Positions 8,715 to 18,246 of a stretch of DNA of 64,000 nt are shown piece after piece (the first letter of the stretch is position 1; each line of letters opens with the position of its first letter). The stretch is taken from NCBI GenBank assembly GCA_035492455.1, contig DATJJE010000012.1, forward strand, positions 10,178 to 74,177, read 5' to 3'. The notes below the pieces were generated by a model. It worked only from the letters and a program-made list of their open reading frames with translations. It was not told the DNA's origin and did not search any database. Source of the stretch: Gp6-AA40 sp035492455. Lineage in GTDB: Bacteria > Acidobacteriota > Vicinamibacteria > Vicinamibacterales > UBA2999. The position numbers and the translations under genes were made by a program.

Positions 8715-11192
8715 TTATGACCCTTTCGTGTTCGTCTGGAAGGGCGCGCTGCGCACGATCGCCAGCACGATCGCCGAGAACCGATTGTCCCGCTGCGCCG
8801 CCTCGCGCGCAATGCTGCGTACAAGCGGCATGTCCTGATATTCGAGCCCGCGGCCGAGCGCGTAGGTCATCAGCTTCTCGATGCTCACACGCGCGAACTG
8901 GCCCGTATAGTGCGTCGCGATCCACTGCCGAAGCTCGACCGGACCACTGACCATCGTGTTGTCGAACAGTTGCGCCGACGGGTCGACCGCCGTTCCCTCG
9001 TCCCGCGTCCGCCACAGGCCTATGGCGTCGAAGTTCTCGAGCGCGAAGCCGATCGGATCCATCATCCGGTGACACTGGATGCAGTCCGCGCGCACGCGAT
9101 GCTCGAGCATCTTCTCGCGCATCGTCGGCTCGTGCACGGTGCCGCGCGCATCGGTGGCGCGCGCCGGCAGCGGGGGGACGTCGGGCGGCGGATCCGGCGG
9201 GCTCATGCCGAAGATATTCGTCATGATCCACTTGCCCCGCGTGACCGGCGAGGTGCGATCCGGCTTCGAGGTCGTCGTCAGGAAGGCGCCCTTGCCGAGC
9301 AGTCCGCGCCGTATGTCCATATCGGGGCCGAGCGTGATGCGCCGGAACTGGCTGCCGTAGATGTTCGGGATGCCGTAGTGCGCGGCGAGCCGCTCGTTGA
9401 CGAAGGTGTAATCCGCGGTCAGGAGCTCCGTGATGGGCCGGTCCTCGCGCACGATCGTGTCAAACAGCATCTCGACTTCGGTGCGCATCGCCTGCCGCAA
9501 CGGATCGTCGAAGTCGGGATAGAGCGCCGAGACGGGCGCCACGCTGTCGAGACCGCGCAGGTTCAGCCACTGCCCGGCGAAATTCATCGACAGCGCCTGT
9601 GCCTTCGGATGCGCGAGCATCCGTTTCACCTGCTGCGCGAGGACCGCCGGATCCTTCAACCGGCCGTCGGCCGCGATCTGCAGCAGCGCATCATCGGGCG
9701 GACTGCTCCACAGGAAGAACGACAGCCGTGAGGCCAGATCGATGTCGCCTATGCGATAGCTCTGACCCGCCGCGAGCGCGGCGGACGGCTCTTCGATCCG
9801 GTAGATGAATTGCGGCGAGGCGAGCGCGCGCGCGAGCGCGGTCTCCACGCCCAGCTCGAAATCCTTCTCCTGGCGTCCGAGCCGGTAGAACGCCATCAAT
9901 GCGTCCACATCGGACGCCGTAGCCGGACGGCGGTAGGCGTGCGTGGCGAGGTTCTGAACGATGCGCCGCGCGCACGCGTCTTCGTCTCCAGTTCGCGCCG
10001 GCTTGCAGATGAAAAGCTTCGCGCGGCTGGGCGAGGTCGTGGCGTGCGTTGCGCCGTACGGCCCCTCGATGCGAACGGTACCGACGTGCGGGAAAAACGT
10101 GTAGCCCGGTGTGGGACCGGTCTGAATCGTCGAGCGTTTGAAGTGGCGATCGAGGTCGAGCAGCGGCGCGTACTGCGTGGCAAGGAACGTCACACCGACC
10201 ATGTGCGCGCCGGCGGTGACGTGCGTGCGGACGCGCATCGGCGCGCCCTTGCCGAAGAAGGCTTCGGGACCATCCTGGCCGGTGCGTGCCGCCTCCTGCA
10301 CGCGGCCGCCCGGACATTGCGTCCGCGGCGCGCGTCCGCCGCCATTCCAGTCCACCAGCGCGAGACGCTGGTCGTCGAGCAGGAACTCGAGCTGCTCGCA
10401 GGGCACCGACCCGAAGCCGATCGGCGTCATGTTGTCGCCGAAGATGGGCGTGACCGTAATCGTGTAGTCGCCGTCGGAGGGAAACAGATGCTGCACCAGC
10501 AGCCCGCCGCGCGTGCCGAACGGCAGCCCTTCCACTTGATAGTCCTGCGACGTGTCTTCGCGCGCGCGATACACGACCAGCGCCGGATCGTCCGCTTCGC
10601 CCAGGGCGAGCCGGCTGATCTTCTGCGCCGCCGTCACGTACGCCTCAACCAGTGTTGACGAGATGCCGAGCGCACCAGCGATGTTGTCGAAACCCGACGT
10701 CGAGTCGTCCGACGGCAGGTACTTCGCGGGATCGATCGGCAGATCGAGCAGATCCTGAATCGCGTTTGCATACTCCGTACGGTTCAGCCGATGCAATCCG
10801 GGCGACGGCGTGTAAGGCGGCGCGTCGCGATCGAGTTCGTTCTCGAGCCACGTGATCATCGCTTCGTACGTCGCCGGATCCGGACGACGGAGTTCGGCGG
10901 GCGGCATCATGCCGGCGCGCAGCTTGCGGGCGACCAGCTCCCACGTCTTCGCGTCGCGATGGACGTTGGCCGTATCGAGCGTGTCGAGCGCGAGCTTCTT
11001 CGCGGAGTCGAGGCCAGCGGCTTTCGCGCGCTCGCTGTGGCAGCCGTAGCAGAACTGCTGGAAGAGCTGCTGTTCGCGCGCAGCGGTGATCGGCGCCGTC
11101 GCCTGCTGCGGCGCCTGCGAGGCCTTGACGAACATGCTGCCGGCGGAGACGAGCCCCGCCAGCAGCAGGAGGACGCGAGTCGATACTCGCAA
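8715..11192 (-). CDS. Large exported c-type cytochrome of the DUF1587/1592/1588/1585 architecture
   Basis: 825 residues with a signal peptide. A haem-c site CYGCH is near residue 48 (N-terminal cytochrome domain) and a second, CIQCH, near residue 703 in the DUF1588 (PSCyt3) segment, followed by the DUF1585 tail. The central part (LNRTEYANAIQDLLDLPIDP, then the FLWSSPPDDALL region) matches DUF1587/DUF1595/DUF1592. Such proteins were first noted in planctomycetes and their substrate is not established. An electron-transfer role in the periplasm is inferred from the haem sites. It starts 13 nt after the TonB receptor gene. Confidence 0.9.
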   Translation of the reverse strand: MRVSTRVLLLLAGLVSAGSMFVKASQAPQQATAPITAAREQQLFQQFCYGCHSERAKAAGLDSAKKLALDTLDTANVHRDAKTWELVARKLRAGMMPPAELRRPDPATYEAMITWLENELDRDAPPYTPSPGLHRLNRTEYANAIQDLLDLPIDPAKYLPSDDSTSGFDNIAGALGISSTLVEAYVTAAQKISRLALGEADDPALVVYRAREDTSQDYQVEGLPFGTRGGLLVQHLFPSDGDYTITVTPIFGDNMTPIGFGSVPCEQLEFLLDDQRLALVDWNGGGRAPRTQCPGGRVQEAARTGQDGPEAFFGKGAPMRVRTHVTAGAHMVGVTFLATQYAPLLDLDRHFKRSTIQTGPTPGYTFFPHVGTVRIEGPYGATHATTSPSRAKLFICKPARTGDEDACARRIVQNLATHAYRRPATASDVDALMAFYRLGRQEKDFELGVETALARALASPQFIYRIEEPSAALAAGQSYRIGDIDLASRLSFFLWSSPPDDALLQIAADGRLKDPAVLAQQVKRMLAHPKAQALSMNFAGQWLNLRGLDSVAPVSALYPDFDDPLRQAMRTEVEMLFDTIVREDRPITELLTADYTFVNERLAAHYGIPNIYGSQFRRITLGPDMDIRRGLLGKGAFLTTTSKPDRTSPVTRGKWIMTNIFGMSPPDPPPDVPPLPARATDARGTVHEPTMREKMLEHRVRADCIQCHRMMDPIGFALENFDAIGLWRTRDEGTAVDPSAQLFDNTMVSGPVELRQWIATHYTGQFARVSIEKLMTYALGRGLEYQDMPLVRSIAREAAQRDNRFSAIVLAIVRSAPFQTNTKGS

Positions 11193-11205
11193 GGGATCTC
11201 CCGAA

Positions 11206-14200
11206 TCAGAACAGGTATCGGAGCGCGAACTGCATCACGCGCGGGCTCGCCGCGGCCGAGAACGACGTGATCTTGCCGAACGTCGTCCCGGAACTCAGGT
11301 TTACGCCCGGGTTGCCGGGGATGAACCAGTTGAACGCGTTGAACGCCTCGACGCGCGCCTCGATCTTGTTCGTGCTCGACAGCGCAAACTGCCGCACGAT
11401 CGATAGATCGACAGTCTTGAATCCCGGCCCGTCGTAGCCGTTGCGAACGGACGTGCCGTAGGTGCCGAGCGGCGCAAGCGCGAACGCTGACGCGTTGAAC
11501 CAGTTGTTGATGCTGCCATCGCCGTAGACGTTATCCGACACCTGGTTCGCTCGCTGGTTGGTGGCCTGCATACCGGACAATGCGCGATCCGCGCCGGCTT
11601 GGATCGTCAGCGGCGTACCCGAAGACCCACGGAAGACGCCCGATATCCTCCAGCCCGACGCGAGCCTTCTCGCGGTCGCATTGGTGAGCTGCGGCGACTC
11701 GATGCTCGCGGTGATGTTGAAGATGTGCTTCCTCCACGCATCGCAGCGCCCCTTGTCTGCGTCGAAAGCCTTCTGAGCTTCCCCCTCAGACGGTGGGTTG
11801 ATGAGCGATACCGGAATCTGATAGCCGGTCGCCACATTGAGGGGACCCTGTCCTTGGTTGATCAGACCCTCGCAACGCGACACGGTGTAGTTGCCGCTCG
11901 TCGTAAATCCGCCGCCGAGGCGACGCTGCACCGACAGCAGCAGTCCCTGATAGTCCTGCCAGCCTGCGTCAGTAACCCAGTCGAGGTACCCATAGTACTG
12001 CCCGACCGCTGGGTTCAGGAGGCTGAGTTCGCGACGCTGATCGAGCGAGGTGGTGCAATTGGCGAACGTCTGTCCGCCAGCCGTGCACGCAGCCGTTGCC
12101 GTCGCTCCCGGCGTCGTGACAAGACCCGGATTGCCGTCGACGACGCCCCAGACATTGAACATGTGGTTGCCGAGGTAGGTCGCCGAAACCGCCATGTTGG
12201 AGCCGAACTGTCGCTGAACCGCGACGTTCCAGCTGTGGTTCCGCGTCGTCTTGATGTCGTAGGGCACCGTGATGAACAGAGGGTACAGCGCCGATCCCCA
12301 CGGGTACGCCGACGGGGAGATCGGGTACGGATTGGTCCTGCCGACAGAGCCCCACGGATCGTCGAACAGCGCGCCAGTGAGCCGCTGCTCCAGGCCGAAC
12401 GGCGGCGCCGAGCGCGAATCGAAGAAGAACTGGCCCGTCACAAAGTCACCGGTCATGCCGTAGCCGACGCGCACCGATGTGCGGCCGTCGCCGTTCGGGT
12501 CCCACGCCAGCCCCAGGCGCGGCGCGATGTTGGACCAGACCGTCTTCATGCCGGTCGAACCCGGAAAGCCCGGATCGCCGGGATAGTACAAACCGACTGG
12601 CGCCTGCGGGTACACCGTGCTGCGCGTATTCGAGCGGACGCGCGCCATATCGAACGCGTAGAACGCGCGGTCCTTACTGTTCTGCGGGAACCACGGCTCC
12701 CACCGCGCGCCGTAGTTGAACGTGAGATGTGACGACAAGCGCCACGTATCCTGGCCATAGAAGGCCATGTAAGGCTGGGTGATGTCCTGGCGGAACGGCG
12801 TCGACTCGCGGAACTCGAACATGCGGCCGAGCAGGAAATCTCCAAGCGGAAGGCCCGTGACCGAGCCGTTGAACGAAATTGGACCCATCGAGCGCACGTT
12901 GGATTCCGTTTTCCAGTCGGATAGCGAGAACGCGCCGCCCAGGCCGTACTGATGCCCTCCGCGCACCATCGTGAAGTCGTCCGACAGGAGGTACGTGTTT
13001 GGCTTGTAGAACGAAAAGGTTTCCGTCCCCGTATTGATGGAGAAGGCGCCCGTGGTCGTGATGTTCATGTAGTGCGGCACATGGCTGTACATCTTCACGC
13101 CCACGTCTTCGGGACCGAACATGTCGGCGTGGGTGCGAAGGATGCGCGTCCGATTCACCGCGACGCGCACGTTATTGATCATCGTGTTGCTCATCACCCA
13201 CGTCTCGCCGATGGCCAGCGAGTGCGACGCGTTGTCGCGGCCACCGGCGCCCGTACCCGCGGCCGCGAGGATGTTGCCGCCGGAATTGGCGAATGCCGGG
13301 TCCCAGAACGTCGTCGCCAGCTGATAGCGCGCGAACAGTTGGTGGGCGGGGTTCACCTGCCAGTCGACCCTGCCAATCGGCTGCTTTTCACGCGGCTTGG
13401 TCGTCTGCGAATAGGCGACCTGGCCGCATGGATCCGTTGTCGTCGGCAGCATCTTGGCGATCTTCACGGCCGCCGGGCTCAACAGCGCCGGATTGATCCG
13501 GTTGTTCGTGAAGCCGAGCGCGGCGGGGAGCGTCAGGTTGCCTTGCGCCCGGCACTGCGCGGAGGCGACGGTGGAGAAATCGCCCTCCAGCATGGCCGGC
13601 GTCGGGATGAACGTAATGATGTCGGCGGGAGTCTGCGTCGTGCGCGTCCCCTGATAGCCGACAAAGAAGAACACGCGGTCCCTGACGATCGGTCCGCCTA
13701 ACACCCCGCCGAACTGATTGCGTACCAGGCCGTCGTCGAAGCGTTTCCCTGTCGCCTTGTTGATCGATGCGAACGGGCTGGTCGCATTGAAACGATGGTG
13801 TCGAGCAAATTCGAACACGTCGCCATGAAACGCGTTGGTGCCCGATTTCGTGGCGAAGGAGGCGGTGCCGCCCGCCTTGTATCCGTTCTGCGCGTTCTGC
13901 GAACTGGTTTCAATCTTGAACTCCTGCACCGCGTCCGGGAACGGCAGTACCAGGTTGTCCCCGTCGTACACGTTGTTGTGCAGCGCGCCGTCGAGCAGAT
14001 AGGCAACGCCGAACTGCTGGCCGCCGGCGATGGCGATCCCCCGTGTCTGCGTCAGGCTGCGGCTCGACGGATTGCCGGTGTCCACCGCGGCGCCAGCGGT
14101 GACGATCAGCGATGCGACGTTGCGCCCTTCCATCGGCAGCGCTTCGACCTGCTCGTTGGTCATGACCACTCCGACGGCGGGATTACGCGTCTCGACCAGA

Positions 14201-14571
14201 GGCGCCTGGCCTTCGACCGTCAGCGTTTCGGAGAGTTGCCCCAGCTGAAGCGTGATTTTGATCACCGGGTTGGCGTTGACCTGCAGCGTGATGCCGCTCT
14301 GCGCGTAGCTGCGGAACCCCGCGAGCGACGCCTCGAGACGATAAGGACCAATCGGCAGGTTCAGGAGCGCAAACGAACCCGTCTCGTCGGTTACCCCTTC
14401 ACGCCGGAACCCAGTGTCGGTCTGAATGGCCACAATCGTGACGCCCGGCAGGACGGCGCCGCTGGAATCCGCGACGTTGCCGTTGATTTGCGCCGTCGCC
14501 TGCGCCCACGCATTGGTGGACGCGAGCGCGAGAAGGATCAAACCGACCAGGACGCCCCGAGTGCGATTCAT
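11206..14571 (-). CDS. TonB-dependent receptor, Oar-like, with N-terminal carboxypeptidase-regulatory domain (copy 1)
   Basis: 1121 residues. Signal peptide, then a CarboxypepD_reg-like domain (about 25-110, INGNVADSSGAVLPGVTIVA), a plug region (about 125-240, containing TNEQVEALPMEGRNVASLIV) and a long beta-barrel ending in MQFALRYLF with terminal Phe. This is the Oar/'TonB-dependent receptor plug' class abundant in Acidobacteria and thought to take up oligosaccharides, peptides or other large substrates. It is strongly similar throughout to the next gene (14756-18133). It heads the ten-gene run and has a TGGAGG site before ATG 14571. Confidence 0.92.
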   Translation of the reverse strand: MNRTRGVLVGLILLALASTNAWAQATAQINGNVADSSGAVLPGVTIVAIQTDTGFRREGVTDETGSFALLNLPIGPYRLEASLAGFRSYAQSGITLQVNANPVIKITLQLGQLSETLTVEGQAPLVETRNPAVGVVMTNEQVEALPMEGRNVASLIVTAGAAVDTGNPSSRSLTQTRGIAIAGGQQFGVAYLLDGALHNNVYDGDNLVLPFPDAVQEFKIETSSQNAQNGYKAGGTASFATKSGTNAFHGDVFEFARHHRFNATSPFASINKATGKRFDDGLVRNQFGGVLGGPIVRDRVFFFVGYQGTRTTQTPADIITFIPTPAMLEGDFSTVASAQCRAQGNLTLPAALGFTNNRINPALLSPAAVKIAKMLPTTTDPCGQVAYSQTTKPREKQPIGRVDWQVNPAHQLFARYQLATTFWDPAFANSGGNILAAAGTGAGGRDNASHSLAIGETWVMSNTMINNVRVAVNRTRILRTHADMFGPEDVGVKMYSHVPHYMNITTTGAFSINTGTETFSFYKPNTYLLSDDFTMVRGGHQYGLGGAFSLSDWKTESNVRSMGPISFNGSVTGLPLGDFLLGRMFEFRESTPFRQDITQPYMAFYGQDTWRLSSHLTFNYGARWEPWFPQNSKDRAFYAFDMARVRSNTRSTVYPQAPVGLYYPGDPGFPGSTGMKTVWSNIAPRLGLAWDPNGDGRTSVRVGYGMTGDFVTGQFFFDSRSAPPFGLEQRLTGALFDDPWGSVGRTNPYPISPSAYPWGSALYPLFITVPYDIKTTRNHSWNVAVQRQFGSNMAVSATYLGNHMFNVWGVVDGNPGLVTTPGATATAACTAGGQTFANCTTSLDQRRELSLLNPAVGQYYGYLDWVTDAGWQDYQGLLLSVQRRLGGGFTTSGNYTVSRCEGLINQGQGPLNVATGYQIPVSLINPPSEGEAQKAFDADKGRCDAWRKHIFNITASIESPQLTNATARRLASGWRISGVFRGSSGTPLTIQAGADRALSGMQATNQRANQVSDNVYGDGSINNWFNASAFALAPLGTYGTSVRNGYDGPGFKTVDLSIVRQFALSSTNKIEARVEAFNAFNWFIPGNPGVNLSSGTTFGKITSFSAAASPRVMQFALRYLF

Positions 14572-14648
14572 TCAAGACCTCCAAAAAGAAGGTTCACGCA
14601 ACACCGAAAGTCGATGAGTGCCGCTCGAAGGCCCGATAATCGGCGGGA

Positions 14649-14654
14649 AGTATA
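14649..14654 (-). promoter_or_regulatory. Probable -10 box (TATACT) of TonB receptor copy 1
   Basis: On the minus strand TATACTTCCCGCC lies about 77 nt before ATG 14571. The same TATACTTCCCGCC stands at nearly the same distance before the paralogous receptor (18213-18218). The conservation between two diverging leaders supports function. The -35 is weak. Confidence 0.5.
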
Positions 14655-14694
14655 TACCCCCGGGTTTCGTGTGTCTGCTCGACCGCCGATCGCG

Positions 14695-14730
14695 AAAAAA
14701 AAGGCACGGCGCGTATCACGCGCCGTGCCT
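14695..14730 (-). terminator. Rho-independent terminator of TonB receptor copy 2
   Basis: Read on the minus strand, a perfect 12-bp GC-rich stem (AGGCACGGCGCG, arms 14719-14730 and 14702-14713) with a 5-nt loop is followed by eight T (14702-14695). It lies 25 nt after the stop of the 14756-18133 gene. It separates the two receptor transcripts, so copy 1 must use its own promoter. Confidence 0.92.
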
Positions 14731-14755
14731 GCAGGCCTGTCGCCTGTCGAGATGC

Positions 14756-17700
14756 CTAGAAGACGTACTTCAAGGCGAACTGCATGACGCGCGGATCCGC
14801 GCCGAGGGTCTGGATGCGTCCGAAGCTGGGGCTGCTCAGCGTCAGCACCGGGTTGCCCTTGACGAACCAGTTGAACGCATTGAACGCCTCGATGCGCGCC
14901 TCGAGCTTGCGCTCCGCACTCAGCGAGAACTGACGCACCAGCGAGAGGTCCACCGTCTGTCGGGCAGGTCCGAAGTAGGCGTTGCGCTTTGCGTTCCCGT
15001 AGGTGCCGATCGCCGGCTGTGCGAAGGCCTTCGCATTCAGCCAGTTGTTGATCGTGCCGTCGCCGTACGGGTTGTCGAGGATCTGATCCGGCCGCTGGGT
15101 GGTCGTCTGGATGCCCGAGAGCGCGCGATCGACGCCGGTCGTCACATTGAGCGGCGCGCCCGAGCTCGAGCGATAAACGCCCGAGAGCCGCCACCCGGAC
15201 GCGAGCGCGCGCATTGCCGCGCCCTTGAAGTCGGGGCTCTCGACGGTCGCCGTGCCGTTGAAGATGTGACGGCGCCAGTTGGTGCAGTAGCCCTTCTCCG
15301 ATTCGAAAATGCGCTTCTGCTCCGCTTCCGACGGCGGATTGATCATCGAGATCGGAATCATGTACCCGGTCGCGACATTCAGCGGAGCATCGCCCTGGCT
15401 GATCAGACCCGTGCACGTTGACACGGTGTAGTTCGCGCTGACCGCGACTCCATGGCCGGCGCGGCGCTGCGCCGACAGCAGCAGACCGTGGTAGTTCTGC
15501 CAGCCGGCGTCGGTGACGTAATCGAGGTAGCCGTAGTACTGACCGACGGCTGGGTTCAACAGGCTCAGCTCACGCCGCTGATCGAGTGCGGCGCCGCAAT
15601 TGGGGAACGTCTGCGTCCCGCCGCCCGGCACGTTGACCGTGCACGCGGCGCTCGTCGAGGCAATCGGCGTCGCCGGCGCCACACCGGGGTTGCCATCGAC
15701 CGCGCCCCACATGTGAACCATGCGGCTGCCGATGTAGGTCGCCGACACCGCCATGTCGGTGCCGATCTGCTGCTGATAGCCGACGTTCCAGCTGTGGTTG
15801 CGCGTGGTCTTCAGGTCGTACGGAATCGAGATGTAGAGCGAGTAGAGCGCCAGGTCGTACGGATATTTGTTGAAGTCGACCGGGAACGGATTGGTTCGCC
15901 CCACCGATCCCCAAGGATCGTCGAGCAGCGGCCGGATCAACCGCTGTTCCAGGCCGTTCGGCGGCGCGGAGCGCGAATCGAACAGGAACTGTCCTGTGAC
16001 AAAATCGCTGGTCAGACCGTAGCCGGCGCGGACCGACGTCCGTCCATCACCGGTCGGATCCCACGACAGACCCACGCGCGGCGCGACGTTCCCCCACTGC
16101 CGCCGCATGCCGGCCTTGGTCGGGAAGCCCGGGTCGCCCGGGTAATAGAGGCCTGGGTACGACTGCGGGTACACCGTGCTGCGGGTACCGGCCTTCAGTC
16201 GGTTGATGTCGAAGTTGTACACCCGTTTGTCCTGCGATTCCTGCGGGAACCACGGCTCCCACCGCATCCCGTAGTTCAACGTGAGCTTCGAATTCATGCG
16301 CCACGTGTCCTGCCCGTAGGTGCCGACGTACAACTGCGTGACATCAGCCTCGATCGGGACGAATTGGCGGTATTCGAACACCCGCCCGAGCAGGAAGTCG
16401 GCGAGGCCGAGTCCGGTCACGCCGCCATCGAACGACATCGGGCCCATGGAGCGGACATTCGTCTGCGCCTTCCAGCCGGAGAACGAGGTGGCGCCGCCGA
16501 AACCGAACTGATGGGCGCCCTTCACAATCGTCAGATCGTCGGACGCGCCCCAGGTGTGCGGCTTATAGAACGAATACATCTCGGTGGCGGTGTTGATCGA
16601 GAACGCGCCCGTGACCGTGATGTTCATGTTGTGGGGGATGTAGCTGTACATCCTGATGCCGACGTCCTCGGGACCGAACATGTCGGCGTTGGTGCGGATG
16701 ACACGTGTGCGATCGACGAACACGCGCGCGCTGTTGACGGTGTTGCTGCTCAGAACGTAGGTATCGCCGACAACGAACGACTGCTGCGAGTTGTCACGGC
16801 CGCCCGCGCCCGTCCCGAACGCCGCGAGGATGTTGCCGCCGGCGTTGAGCAGCGCCGGATCCCACTTCGTCGACGTCAGCATGTAGCGGCCAAACAGCTG
16901 ATGCTTCTGATTGAGCTGGATGTCCACGCGACCGATCGGCTGATGCTCCCGCGGCTTGGTGGTCTGCTGATACGTGACGCGGCCGCACGGATCGGTTGTC
17001 GTCGGCAGCATCTTCGCAATCTTCACCGCTGCCGGACTCAACAAAGCCGGGTTGATCTGGTTGTTGACGAAGCCGAGCGCCGCGGGCAGCGCGAGGCTGC
17101 CTTGCGCGCGGCACTGTGCCGAGGCGACCTGTGAGAAATCGCCGGCGAGCATGGCCGCCGTCGGAATGAACGTGATGATATCGGCCGGCGTCTGCGTCGT
17201 CCGCGTGCCCTGATAGGCCCCGAAGAACTGGATGCGGTCCTTCACGATCGGCCCACCCAGCACGCCCCCGAACTGGTTGCGCACCAGACCGTCGTCGAAG
17301 CGCTTGCCGGTTTTCGCATTGATGGACGCGAATGGGCTGGTCGCGTTGAACCGGTGATTGCGCGCGAACTCAAAGACGTCGCCGTGGAACTGGTTCGTCC
17401 CTGCCTTGGTGGCGATGCCCACGGTGCCCCCGGCCTTGTAGCCGTTCTGCGCGTTCTGCGAACTGGTCTCGACCTTGAACTCCTGCAGCGCGTCGGGAAA
17501 CGGCAGCGGCAGGTTCACACCGTCGTAGACGTTGTTGTGCAGCGCGCCGTCGAGCAGATACGCAACACCCCACTGCTGCGCGCCGGCAATGGTGATGCTG
17601 CGGCTCGCCGTCAGGCTGCGGCTGGACGGGTTGCCGCTGTCCACGGCGGCGCCCGACAGCACGATGAGTGCGGTCGGATTCCGACCCTCGAGTGGCAGCG

Positions 17701-18133
17701 CCTCGACCTGCTGATTGGTGATCACCTGGCCGATCGACGGATTGCGGGTCTCGACTAGCGGCGCCTGCCCCTGAACAGTCAGCGTCTCATTGAGCTCGCC
17801 GAGCTGCAGCGTAACTTTGATGACCGGGTTCGCGTTGACCTGCAGCGTGATACCGGTCTGCACGTAGTTGCGGAAACCCGCGAGAGTCGCTTCGAGACGG
17901 TACGGGCCGATCGGCAGATTCAACAAGGCGTACGCGCCCTTGTCGTCGGTGACGGCTTCGCGGCGGAACCCCGTGTCGGTCTGGATTGCTACGACTGTCA
18001 CGCCCGGCAGGACGGCGCCGCTGGTATCCGCGACGGTCCCGTTGATTTGCGCGGTGGCCTGTGCCCATGCCGTCGATGCCGCGAGTAGTAGTAGAAGGAT
18101 TACGCCGACCAGGGTTCCCCGAATCCGATTCAT
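14756..18133 (-). CDS. TonB-dependent receptor, Oar-like, with N-terminal carboxypeptidase-regulatory domain (copy 2)
   Basis: 1125 residues with the same architecture as the gene at 11206-14571: signal peptide ending near STAWAQ, CarboxypepD_reg-like domain (INGTVADTSGAVLPGVTVVA), plug (TNQQVEALPLEGRNPTALIV) and barrel ending MQFALKYVF. The two proteins align almost without gaps, so this is a tandem duplication. Differences cluster in the barrel, consistent with altered ligand choice (inference). The start ATG 18133 has TGGAGGTCTTGA upstream, identical in type to copy 1. It is transcribed alone, with its own promoter and a strong terminator. Confidence 0.92.
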   Translation of the reverse strand: MNRIRGTLVGVILLLLLAASTAWAQATAQINGTVADTSGAVLPGVTVVAIQTDTGFRREAVTDDKGAYALLNLPIGPYRLEATLAGFRNYVQTGITLQVNANPVIKVTLQLGELNETLTVQGQAPLVETRNPSIGQVITNQQVEALPLEGRNPTALIVLSGAAVDSGNPSSRSLTASRSITIAGAQQWGVAYLLDGALHNNVYDGVNLPLPFPDALQEFKVETSSQNAQNGYKAGGTVGIATKAGTNQFHGDVFEFARNHRFNATSPFASINAKTGKRFDDGLVRNQFGGVLGGPIVKDRIQFFGAYQGTRTTQTPADIITFIPTAAMLAGDFSQVASAQCRAQGSLALPAALGFVNNQINPALLSPAAVKIAKMLPTTTDPCGRVTYQQTTKPREHQPIGRVDIQLNQKHQLFGRYMLTSTKWDPALLNAGGNILAAFGTGAGGRDNSQQSFVVGDTYVLSSNTVNSARVFVDRTRVIRTNADMFGPEDVGIRMYSYIPHNMNITVTGAFSINTATEMYSFYKPHTWGASDDLTIVKGAHQFGFGGATSFSGWKAQTNVRSMGPMSFDGGVTGLGLADFLLGRVFEYRQFVPIEADVTQLYVGTYGQDTWRMNSKLTLNYGMRWEPWFPQESQDKRVYNFDINRLKAGTRSTVYPQSYPGLYYPGDPGFPTKAGMRRQWGNVAPRVGLSWDPTGDGRTSVRAGYGLTSDFVTGQFLFDSRSAPPNGLEQRLIRPLLDDPWGSVGRTNPFPVDFNKYPYDLALYSLYISIPYDLKTTRNHSWNVGYQQQIGTDMAVSATYIGSRMVHMWGAVDGNPGVAPATPIASTSAACTVNVPGGGTQTFPNCGAALDQRRELSLLNPAVGQYYGYLDYVTDAGWQNYHGLLLSAQRRAGHGVAVSANYTVSTCTGLISQGDAPLNVATGYMIPISMINPPSEAEQKRIFESEKGYCTNWRRHIFNGTATVESPDFKGAAMRALASGWRLSGVYRSSSGAPLNVTTGVDRALSGIQTTTQRPDQILDNPYGDGTINNWLNAKAFAQPAIGTYGNAKRNAYFGPARQTVDLSLVRQFSLSAERKLEARIEAFNAFNWFVKGNPVLTLSSPSFGRIQTLGADPRVMQFALKYVF

Positions 18134-18212
18134 TCAAGACCTCCAGAGAAGGTTCAACGAACAACGCCAAAAGTGGATGATTGCTGGTCAAAGGCCCGAT
18201 AAATTGGCGGGA

Positions 18213-18218
18213 AGTATA
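18213..18218 (-). promoter_or_regulatory. Probable -10 box (TATACT) of TonB receptor copy 2
   Basis: The minus strand carries GTATACTTCCCGCC about 80 nt before ATG 18133, shared with copy 1. The leader between box and start (AATTTATCGGGCCTTTGACC then the GGAGG site) is partly conserved as well. Confidence 0.5.
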
Positions 18219-18246
18219 CACCCCGGGTCCCGCGAATCGAGTCCTG

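Noticed and set aside
14572..14694. Possible riboswitch in the receptor leaders
   Set aside because: The leaders are only about 70-80 nt, and the conserved parts are a promoter and ribosome-binding site. No known aptamer core was recognised.
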